Assembly: GCF_030263935.1 (NCBI RefSeq)
Contig: NZ_CP127162.1
Coordinates: forward strand, 448,001 to 512,000
Length of the DNA: 64,000 bases
Source: Paenibacillus polygoni
Lineage (GTDB): Bacteria > Bacillota > Bacilli > Paenibacillales > Paenibacillaceae
Direction of reading: 5' to 3'
Shown here: positions 32,968-40,158 of the stretch, piece after piece
Numbering within the stretch: position 1 is the stretch's first letter
How the letters are laid out: every line of letters starts with the position of its first letter
Made by a program: the position numbers and the translations under genes
The notes under the pieces: model-generated
What the model was told of the DNA's origin: nothing
What the model saw: the letters and a program-made list of their open reading frames with translations, nothing else
Databases searched by the model: none

Positions 32968-35900
32968 ATGAATCAACCATTATATGGAATTTGGCTCGGA
33001 GACGTATTTTTTTGTTTTTCTGGAGAAACGTCGGAACCCAGGGTCGATGCCTGGAGCCATGGAATACGTAAAATGAAGCTAAAAGGCGGTACTTACCGCC
33101 CGTTTCAACATGCAGCCTTGCGTCTTGCGGAACTCAGATGGCAGACGAACAAGGTACAGACCTCAAGTGTAGATCCAAACAAGAAAAAACGAATGGGAAT
33201 GGGACGGACGCTGGAAGGACTCGCGCTCAGCCCCAAAGACGCATTCGAATTATTAATACACTGGAACAAAGAAGAGGCAGCCGGAGCAGGATTTGAAGCC
33301 GGAGAAGAAATGGAATATTGGTCGAAAGCAGCTTTATTTGCTTTGGAATTACTGCTCCGAGGTCAGATTGCTCCGGGGGTCGCTCCGGTGACAGCAACAA
33401 GCGGAAGAAGACGAGGAAATCAATCTGCTGTTAAGGGTGCTTGGCACCCGAGACTTAGAGAGAAAGAAGACATAGAACGCTTTGCGATCCTTGCAGAATC
33501 CATCCCTCCCATTGCACTGACAGCTACCGTTGTTTACGCGGATACGGAGGCAGGGTCTGTGAAGGAAGCAGGCGCTGCCGTGCTTTACTCTTTCCTTAGT
33601 CAAATGATCCATGCGCAAGTTTCTTCCGAAATTGCTGCGGTGGAAAGCAGCTTGTCTAAATACCGTGTAAATTATCGCAGAGGATATTCCCCATTATCAG
33701 AACTATGGTGGAACAGTCTGCTTACCGGTTCGCGGGAACTAAGCGTCCAAGGAACAATTCAAGAAATCGAAGAATTGTCTGACGCGGTTAGTGAGGCAGG
33801 AGAAAGTTCTCCTCCGCCGATAGAGAATGAATCTTCGGGTCCTGCTGCCGGGAAACTGCGGCTGGGGCTTCGGTTAGAGCCCTCAGAAGTAGGTTCTGAA
33901 TGGAACGTTAGTTTTTGGGCTGAAAGTGAATCCGAATCTGATTTTCGGGTTCCGATTGAAGCGATATGGTCCCACCCTTCTCAGGAGGTAGACCGCGGTA
34001 TAACCGTGTATGAATCCGTACAAGAACAGATGTTAAGGGAGTTTGGCAAAGCATGTGAACTGGCACCTGCGCTAGGATCCGGATGGAGCGGACCTCCCAC
34101 ATCTGTCAGAATGAATACCGAAATGTTCTATGATTTTATGGCGAATGCTGTTCCTAAACTCCAGAAGAGCGGCGTGACGGTCATGATGCCTTCAAGATGG
34201 AGTAAGGAAGGGAAACGAAAAACAGGACTTAAATTAAAAATGCTTCCGCACCCAGGCCGCGTCGGATCTGTAAAGCGATCCTCGACACTCGGGATGGAGC
34301 AGCTGGTTGCTTTTGAAGCAGAGGCCGTACTGGATGGGATTCCGGTTTCACAAGAAGAACTTGCAAGACTTGCAGCATCCACATTTCCTTTAGTCGAATT
34401 CCGCGGAGAATGGATTGAGATTGATCCTAAAGAAATCCGGCAGGTTCTTCGCTTCATGAAGAAGAATGAAGAAGGTACGATGGCATTATCCGAATGGATG
34501 CATCTAGTCGCAGAGGATGAGGAAGATGCGAACTGGAAAGGCCTTTCTATCTTTGGTGCAGAATCCTACGGAATGTTGTCCTTCTTGCTTGAAGGGCAAG
34601 TACTCAAAGGAATAGAGCCTAAATCGGTACCTCCTTCTCTGCATGGTAATTTAAGACCTTATCAAGAGCGGGGTTTCCAGTGGCTGTCTGCTATGCGGGA
34701 CCTTGGGTTTGGGGTGTGTCTTGCTGATGATATGGGCCTTGGAAAAACCATTCAGGTTATTACCTGTCTGCTTGACTCCAAGCTCGCAGCGAAGGAGATC
34801 AGAGAAGCAGAACGTAAGCTTGAAGGAATGGTAGAAGATGAATTTGATACAGAGGGTCCTGCACTCATCGTGTGTCCTACTTCACTGCTGGGCAACTGGC
34901 AGCGGGAACTCGCACGATTTGCTCCGGACTTCAAATTATATATCCATCACGGTACCCAGCGTTTGCACGGCGACCGCTTCCGTGAGCAGGCAGAAGAACA
35001 TGATATTGTCCTGACGACGTATCATCTGGCTGGCAGGGATGGAGCAGATCTTGCTTCTGTTCATTGGTCTTCTGTGGTGCTTGATGAAGCGCAGTACATT
35101 AAGAACTATCGCACGAAGCAGGCGCAAAGCGTGATGAAACTGTCCGCACCGCACCGCATTGCGATGACAGGAACACCAGTGGAGAACCGGCTTAGTGAGC
35201 TATGGTCTATTTTTCAGTTTCTTAATCCAGGATATCTCGGTACCGCAGCTTCATTTCGGCAGCGTTATGTAGCTGGCGGCGAGGAAGGGGCACAGTCCCT
35301 TCGTGAACTGCATAAGCTCGTGTCTCCGTTTATGCTTAGAAGGCTCAAGAGCGATCCTGATATCCGTAAGGATCTTCCGGAGAAGCTGGAACTGAAATCG
35401 TATTGCTCCTTAACGGTGGAACAGACGGCCCTTTATAAAGGGGTAGTTGATCAATTGCTTACAGGGATTGAAGGTCAAACTGGTTTTACACGAAAAGGTG
35501 TGGTTCTGTCCTCTCTAACTAAACTTAAGCAGATTTGTGATCATCCTGTACTGCTGGAGCCAAATCGCAAAGAACAGAGCGGACGGGTGGAACTGTCAGG
35601 CAAGCTGGAACGTCTGATGGAACTTACCGATGCCATTCGAGATAATGGAGAATCAGCACTTATCTTTACGCAGTATGTGTCCATGGGAGATATTCTGGTG
35701 AATCAATTGACTCAGCGTTACAATGAGAAACCGTTCTTCCTTCACGGAGGAATCTCCAAAGCGGAACGTGATGCGATGGTGGATCGTTTCCAAAAAGGCG
35801 AAGGTCCGTCTATCTTTGTCCTCTCCTTACGTGCGGGCGGTGTCGGTCTTAACCTTACTCATGCGAGTCATGTCATTCACTATGATCGCTGGTGGAATCC

Positions 35901-36132
35901 TGCCGTAGAGAATCAGGCAACAGACCGTGTATTCCGGATTGGACAGAAGAGAAACGTTCAGGTCCATAAACTGATCTGCCAAGGTACGCTGGAAGAACGA
36001 ATTGATGAACTGATTGAGAGTAAGAAACAGCTGTCTGAGCAGGTTGTAGGTTCAGGTGAAAACTGGCTTACAGAAATGTCGGACGATGAACTGAAAGGGC
36101 TTGTTACCTTACAGGGAGAAATGTGGATGTAA
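32968..36132 (+). CDS. ywqA: SNF2 family helicase-like ATPase (YwqA-like)
   Basis: The 1054-residue protein has an N-terminal half (about 1-560) that is the helicase-associated region with few obvious motifs. The SNF2 core follows: LADDMGLGKTIQVI (motif I), TSLLGNWQREL (Ia), LDEAQYIKNYRTK (DEAQ, motif II), TGTPVENRLSELW (III), then the second RecA domain with FFLHGGISKAERD, SLRAGGVGLNLTHASHVIHYDRWWNPAVENQATDRVFRIGQ (V-VI). It translocates on double-stranded DNA; its role may be in repair or transcription-linked remodelling. It is about 130 residues longer than my recollection of B. subtilis YwqA. It is followed after 3 bp by a SWIM gene. Confidence 0.93.
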   Translation: MNQPLYGIWLGDVFFCFSGETSEPRVDAWSHGIRKMKLKGGTYRPFQHAALRLAELRWQTNKVQTSSVDPNKKKRMGMGRTLEGLALSPKDAFELLIHWNKEEAAGAGFEAGEEMEYWSKAALFALELLLRGQIAPGVAPVTATSGRRRGNQSAVKGAWHPRLREKEDIERFAILAESIPPIALTATVVYADTEAGSVKEAGAAVLYSFLSQMIHAQVSSEIAAVESSLSKYRVNYRRGYSPLSELWWNSLLTGSRELSVQGTIQEIEELSDAVSEAGESSPPPIENESSGPAAGKLRLGLRLEPSEVGSEWNVSFWAESESESDFRVPIEAIWSHPSQEVDRGITVYESVQEQMLREFGKACELAPALGSGWSGPPTSVRMNTEMFYDFMANAVPKLQKSGVTVMMPSRWSKEGKRKTGLKLKMLPHPGRVGSVKRSSTLGMEQLVAFEAEAVLDGIPVSQEELARLAASTFPLVEFRGEWIEIDPKEIRQVLRFMKKNEEGTMALSEWMHLVAEDEEDANWKGLSIFGAESYGMLSFLLEGQVLKGIEPKSVPPSLHGNLRPYQERGFQWLSAMRDLGFGVCLADDMGLGKTIQVITCLLDSKLAAKEIREAERKLEGMVEDEFDTEGPALIVCPTSLLGNWQRELARFAPDFKLYIHHGTQRLHGDRFREQAEEHDIVLTTYHLAGRDGADLASVHWSSVVLDEAQYIKNYRTKQAQSVMKLSAPHRIAMTGTPVENRLSELWSIFQFLNPGYLGTAASFRQRYVAGGEEGAQSLRELHKLVSPFMLRRLKSDPDIRKDLPEKLELKSYCSLTVEQTALYKGVVDQLLTGIEGQTGFTRKGVVLSSLTKLKQICDHPVLLEPNRKEQSGRVELSGKLERLMELTDAIRDNGESALIFTQYVSMGDILVNQLTQRYNEKPFFLHGGISKAERDAMVDRFQKGEGPSIFVLSLRAGGVGLNLTHASHVIHYDRWWNPAVENQATDRVFRIGQKRNVQVHKLICQGTLEERIDELIESKKQLSEQVVGSGENWLTEMSDDELKGLVTLQGEMWM

Positions 36133-36135
36133 GTC

Positions 36136-36900
36136 ATGGATTTTCATATAGGAAAGGGTGAGGTGAAGGTGAACATCGAAGTAAAGGAATTTCAGCTGGA
36201 GCCTCACGGATGGAAGGCAATCGTATCTAGTAGAGTGAGGGATTCAGAAGATAACGAGATGGAATGCAAAGGGCATGTGAACCCCCTTGATGACATGGAG
36301 AAAAGAACGTTGCTTGAGCAGTTAGCAGAGTCTGGCTATCTTGTGTACACACTGATGGAAAATAAGCCGTTGCCGCCTGAAGAAGCGGCAATCCTAATCC
36401 CCTTCGCTACAGAGATGCAGGTAACCTGCACCTGTGAGAGCGAAGTATGCGAACATGCAGAAGCGGCTAGAATAGCAGCCGCTTCCTGGGCAGCCCGTGA
36501 GCCGCTGTCCCTCTTAAGCCTGCTAGGCATTACACGCACAGCGCTCCTTGACAGTGTATTCGGCTCTTGGGCAGCCGAATCAGAAGGGAAAACACTGCCT
36601 CAGGCAGCGCTGCTGCAGCGACCGGCTGCGCGAGCGGGCGGCAATGTCTCCGCGATCATGGATTACATCGCGGAGAGTGTCCAAGACAGCGCGCTCCACA
36701 AGCCTGGCCAGCGGCTGACAGAGGTGGAGCTGCATCTGAAGGCACCCTCCAAAATGGTGCCTCCCCCAAGCCTTGTATCGTTGCTGCCTCAGGCACCTAC
36801 GGATGCTGCGCTGACTCATTTACGAGAACAGCTGTCCAAGCGGGCGACAGAATGGGCACCCCGCTTGGCCCAGACAAAGTCCGGGAGCAAGACGAAGTAA
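36136..36900 (+). CDS. ywqB: SWIM zinc-finger protein partner of the SNF2 ATPase (YwqB-like)
   Basis: The 254-residue protein starts at an ATG 3 bp after the helicase stop, without a clear ribosome binding site; GTG 36163 or 36169 behind GAAAGGGTGAGG are alternative starts. The SWIM motif CxCx(n)CxH is VTCTCESEVCEH (about residues 96-105). The rest is helical, Ala/Leu-rich and poorly conserved in appearance. In Bacillales, SWIM proteins are paired with SNF2 ATPases, in B. subtilis as ywqB-ywqA. It probably gives DNA or protein binding to the ATPase. Codon use turns GC-richer in the second half (36450-36900). Confidence 0.8.
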   Translation: MDFHIGKGEVKVNIEVKEFQLEPHGWKAIVSSRVRDSEDNEMECKGHVNPLDDMEKRTLLEQLAESGYLVYTLMENKPLPPEEAAILIPFATEMQVTCTCESEVCEHAEAARIAAASWAAREPLSLLSLLGITRTALLDSVFGSWAAESEGKTLPQAALLQRPAARAGGNVSAIMDYIAESVQDSALHKPGQRLTEVELHLKAPSKMVPPPSLVSLLPQAPTDAALTHLREQLSKRATEWAPRLAQTKSGSKTK

Positions 36901-36907
36901 ATACGAT

Positions 36908-36990
36908 CATGACAGAGCATAAGAGATCTGAGTCTCATGACAATCCATGTCAGGGGACGTCAGCGTTCTTTTGCTCTGTTTATTTTTAGT
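36908..36990 (+). terminator. Probable terminator with branched loop
   Basis: ACAGAGCA (about 36911-36918) can pair with TGCTCTGT (about 36972-36979), enclosing smaller hairpins, followed by TTATTTTT. Confidence 0.5.
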
Positions 36991-37036
36991 CTACAATAGA
37001 GCGTGGACAAGCTATATGTGGATGGGGGAGTAATCG

Positions 37037-37945
37037 ATGATAACGACGAAGATGAAAAGGCACCGCTGGACAATTGCTCTGCTGTCTACACTGTTAATGG
37101 GTTCGGTTTTACTCACGGGCTGTGAAGAAGGTGGACAAGGACAGAAGGAAGGTCAGAACTTGAATGCTCCGGCGACAAGTGATACATCTGAGGAAGTGAC
37201 TCCAGATGGAACAAATGACAATAAGACAGATGGAACGGAAGATAATAAGGACGGTATAGAAACCGGTAAAGAAGATACAGAAACAGACAGTGTCATGGCT
37301 TTACGTGCACAAAGTTCACTGCAGAGCAGTATTCAGCAAGAAGGTGACCGAAGTGTTGTAACCAATGCGGAAGCAGTGACGGTCATTGTGAATAAAGAGC
37401 GGAGCCTTCCGGAAGGGTATGAACCGGACGATTTGGTTGAACCGAATGTTCCTTTTTCTTTTGACGGGCCTCATGAGAAACGTCATCTACGGAAGGAAGC
37501 TGCGGCTGCCCTTGAAGAATTATTTGCGGCAGCGAAGGAAGATGGTATAGAACTCCGAGCGGTGTCTGGTTATCGCTCTTATAACCGCCAAGTTTCCGTG
37601 TATAACAGCAGTGTAGAGCGTAACGGTGAAGAATATGCGGCAAGAGTAAGTGCGAAACCAGGCTACAGTGAACATCAGACAGGGCTTGCGATTGATGTAT
37701 CTAGTCCAAGTGTCGGCAATGTAATTGAAGAAGTGTTTGGCGACTCAGAAGAAGGCAAATGGCTGGAAGAGCATGCGCCGGAATACGGCTTTGTGATTCG
37801 GTATCTCAAAGACCGGGAAGATATTACGGGCTATGTATACGAGCCGTGGCATATCCGCTATGTAGGCAAGGAGTTAGCGCCGGATATCGCAGAGAGCGGT
37901 CTTACCCTGGAAGAGTACTTTGATGAGGCAAATATTAAACTATAA
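37037..37945 (+). CDS. VanY-type D-alanyl-D-alanine carboxypeptidase lipoprotein (M15B)
   Basis: The 302-residue protein is preceded by GGATGGGGGAGTAATCG. It has a lipoprotein signal with lipobox LLTGC, then an acidic, Thr/Asn-rich linker (to about residue 85), then the peptidase domain. Zinc ligands are visible: His and Asp in GYSEHQTGLAIDVSSP (HxxxxxxD) and Glu/His in YEPWHIRYVG. AVSGYRSYNRQVSVYN precedes them. M15B enzymes trim the terminal D-Ala of peptidoglycan stem peptides at the cell surface. No vanRS-like pair or vanX is adjacent, so this is a housekeeping-type enzyme rather than a glycopeptide-resistance cassette. Confidence 0.92.
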   Translation: MITTKMKRHRWTIALLSTLLMGSVLLTGCEEGGQGQKEGQNLNAPATSDTSEEVTPDGTNDNKTDGTEDNKDGIETGKEDTETDSVMALRAQSSLQSSIQQEGDRSVVTNAEAVTVIVNKERSLPEGYEPDDLVEPNVPFSFDGPHEKRHLRKEAAAALEELFAAAKEDGIELRAVSGYRSYNRQVSVYNSSVERNGEEYAARVSAKPGYSEHQTGLAIDVSSPSVGNVIEEVFGDSEEGKWLEEHAPEYGFVIRYLKDREDITGYVYEPWHIRYVGKELAPDIAESGLTLEEYFDEANIKL

Positions 37946-37961
37946 TAGGAATAAAAATAGA

Positions 37962-37990
37962 AGAAGGCAGCCCAGCGGGGCTGCCTTTTT
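37962..37990 (+). terminator. Terminator of the VanY-type gene
   Basis: AAGGCAGCCC/GGGCTGCCTT stem with AGCG loop and T-run. Confidence 0.92.
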
Positions 37991-38090
37991 GAATACAGGG
38001 ACACAAGATATCAATGAGTCCATATTCAGAATGGTTTGTTCAAGTTGGTTTGTTCAAGTACGATGTTTCAAAACATAGCTGAATACGGGT

Positions 38091-39122
38091 TTATTCAGCT
38101 GCTTGTTCTACAACCAGTTTCATCGCATTTGCAATAGGAGGAAGGCTGCGAGTCGTAATGCCGTTATAAACGCCAATTACGTAGTCCTTTTCCTTAAGTG
38201 TAGAAGGATCAATTGCTTCTCCTTTGGGATCTACTACTTTCGTTTCTGAACTGATGTTAAATACGATGCCGCTAGCCGGCGATTCGTCTATGCCCTGACC
38301 TTTAAGGAGGATACTGCGTTCACCATTTTCATTAGTCGTTACTTCACTGATTGCACCTTCAGCAATAACAAGATCCGCTTTTGCCTGCTCGGTTACAGTA
38401 ATCTTGTATACCGGAGATTGCGGAGGAAGGCTGAGCGTTGCAAACATCGCGTGTTCAGCTTCAACCTGATCGCCAACTTTGAGATCTTTAAACGCAAGGG
38501 CATCACCGCTTGCAAGTGCAAACTGCGTTTCGTCACTTACATGAAGAATGATTCCTTTCGCACCATTTCCATTGATATGAACGGAAAGTTTACCTTCTTC
38601 CGAAGACAACGAAGTGATTATTCCGCTTGCTTTTATTACTTCTTCTTCTGATGTATTCGCTTGATCTGTAGTAATTATAATTTGACTCCCTTCTACCGAT
38701 ACGTTGCCGTACAGAACCTCGCTGACAAAGTTCAGAGGAACATACTGCGTGTTATTGACTATCTCAGGTGCTTGTCCTAATCGAACGAGCATCTTATTTA
38801 CATTATAAGCATCTTCCCCTGTCATAATGGAAGTCCACTTAATTCCTTTGGTAAGCTCACTTGCTTTAGTTTCTGGTACCCATTTTACTTCCATTCCAAG
38901 TGCTTCTGCTAGAGAACGTACAGGAATCATGGGTTGTGCAGCTGTTGATACTTGGTAACCATCCTCGATAGCCTGTCCATTCACCGTAATCGTAAATACC
39001 TCTTTAAGATTACTTGAGATCGGCACTGGAGTACTCGCATCTGCATATGCGTAGAGGGAACTACCGCCTAGAGCAAGAGTTAGGGCTGCCGCAGCTACGC
39101 CGGTTTTCATTCTTTTGTTCAT
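38091..39122 (-). CDS. Secreted stalk-domain (copper amine oxidase N-terminal-like) protein
   Basis: ATG 39122 lies after GAAGGAGAGAAGACAC; the longer frame to 39167 lacks a ribosome binding site. The 343-residue protein has a signal peptide ending near YAYADA. Residues about 40-150 form a Cu_amine_oxidN1/stalk domain (VNGQAIEDGYQVSTAAQPMIPVRSLAEALG, TQYVPLNFVSEVLYGN, GSQIIITT). The remainder has two similar beta-rich units of about 90 residues, with the parallel phrases ASGIITSLSSEEGKL and AEGAISEVTTNENG, each ending in a segment like DESPASGIVFNISSETKV. Stalk domains are common on Paenibacillus surface proteins; no enzymatic motif is seen. Monocistronic. Confidence 0.82.
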   Translation of the reverse strand: MNKRMKTGVAAAALTLALGGSSLYAYADASTPVPISSNLKEVFTITVNGQAIEDGYQVSTAAQPMIPVRSLAEALGMEVKWVPETKASELTKGIKWTSIMTGEDAYNVNKMLVRLGQAPEIVNNTQYVPLNFVSEVLYGNVSVEGSQIIITTDQANTSEEEVIKASGIITSLSSEEGKLSVHINGNGAKGIILHVSDETQFALASGDALAFKDLKVGDQVEAEHAMFATLSLPPQSPVYKITVTEQAKADLVIAEGAISEVTTNENGERSILLKGQGIDESPASGIVFNISSETKVVDPKGEAIDPSTLKEKDYVIGVYNGITTRSLPPIANAMKLVVEQAAE

Positions 39123-39432
39123 GTGTCTTCTCTCCTTCGTTGTTGTTTTGTCATAAGACGATGACATCTTTCAGACGAAAAACACGGGAGTAAGGTTGCA
39201 CTAGCGTAAAGGGCCTAGTAGGCGATAATCTGGTTTCTGCATACTTAGTATGTATTTAACCTGCTCAGAAATAACGAACAGAGATTTAGATGAAAATATA
39301 AAAAAGTTGACCAACGATTAAGCTTTAGGGCGATGGATAAGAATTCAACACACGTTAATGATAGTAAAGCATAAAGTACGTGCATAAAGTACGACTAACA
39401 AAAGATACATTAATTGCAAATGATACGGAAAG
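39123..39432. other. Intergenic region between two minus-strand genes
   Basis: No gene seen. It contains small palindromes (CATACTTAGTATG near 39241, GCCTAGTAGGC near 39213) and AT-rich stretches that probably hold the promoter of the stalk-domain gene; no clear -35/-10 pair was identified. Confidence 0.5.
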
Positions 39433-39816
39433 TTAAGGTTCAATTTTTACATTAGCAGCATACCAATGCCCGTTCTTAAGCTTCAAATCCATGCTCACCG
39501 GTTCCTTAAATCCGAATTCAGTCTCATCGTATGCGTGCGTTACAAATACTTTGGCAACAAAAAAGAAATGGAGCGGAACCGCGATACCTATGCTGTGTTT
39601 GGAAGAATCATAGGAGAATGCAGCAGTAGTCGCTCCACTGGTAACCGGATTTATTCTATTGAAGACAGACGGATCCATGTATTCTTGCTCAGTAGGATCT
39701 GCTGCCATGGCTTTATCCAGAATCGTTTCAGTATCTTTCGCAATCCAAAAGCCAAATAGAATGTACAGTAATGCAAATGAAGCGGTAAAAGCCATAATCC
39801 ACACTTTTTTATTCAT
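39433..39816 (-). CDS. Uncharacterised membrane-anchored small protein
   Basis: The 127-residue protein is preceded by TTAAGGAGGAAAAAT. One N-terminal membrane segment (IMAFTASFALLYILFGFWI) is followed by an extracytoplasmic domain of about 95 residues with a final beta-rich part (VFVTHAYDETEFGF, SMDLKLKNGHWYAANVKIEP). The ending resembles lipoprotein-like DUF domains that fold as NTF2/cystatin-like modules, but no family was recognised. A good ribosome binding site supports the call. Confidence 0.7.
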   Translation of the reverse strand: MNKKVWIMAFTASFALLYILFGFWIAKDTETILDKAMAADPTEQEYMDPSVFNRINPVTSGATTAAFSYDSSKHSIGIAVPLHFFFVAKVFVTHAYDETEFGFKEPVSMDLKLKNGHWYAANVKIEP

Positions 39817-39945
39817 ATTTTTCCTCCTTAATCATTGGTAGATAGTATAAACCTTTCTAACTTTTCGATCAAATTATATACTTTTTTATAAAAATATGGG
39901 TATAAGCACTAATAAACGGACTTGCGAGAAATAGTTCAACGTCAT

Positions 39946-40047
39946 AAACAAACGAATATCACAAACCCAGGAATGTCACAAACCAAGGAATGTCACAAAT
40001 CAAGGAATATCACAAATCAAGGAATGTCAGAAACCAAGGAACATCAA
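39946..40047. repeat. Tandem repeat, six units of 17 bp
   Basis: Six contiguous 17-bp units of the form AAAYCAAGGAATRTCAC (39946-40047), with small differences among units. It lies between the promoter side of the gene at 39816 and the terminator at 40060. There are no spacers. Confidence 0.92.
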
Positions 40048-40059
40048 CACAATAAGACA

Positions 40060-40104
40060 TAAAAAAAGTAAGGAGCCCGGGCTTTTCAGTCCTAGGCTCC
40101 TTAT
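40060..40104 (-). terminator. Terminator of the 40159-42507 gene
   Basis: TAAGGAGCC (40069-40077)/GGCTCCTTA (40095-40103) with a T-run (AAAAAAA at 40061-40067 on the plus strand) after it on the minus strand. Confidence 0.9.
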
Positions 40105-40124
40105 TTATCTTACAGCCATAAAAC

Positions 40125-40157
40125 AATCATAGAACAGTCATAGAACAGTCATAGAAC
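40125..40157. repeat. Tandem repeat, three units of 11 bp
   Basis: ARTCATAGAAC occurs three times in direct succession, ending one base before the stop codon of the adjacent minus-strand gene. Confidence 0.85.
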
Positions 40158-40158
40158 C

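Noticed and set aside
37037..37945. Part of a van glycopeptide-resistance cluster
   Set aside because: No VanRS, ligase or VanX genes are adjacent; the enzyme is a common M15B lipoprotein.
39946..40047. Possible CRISPR array
   Set aside because: Units of 17 bp are contiguous with no spacers and no cas genes are nearby.
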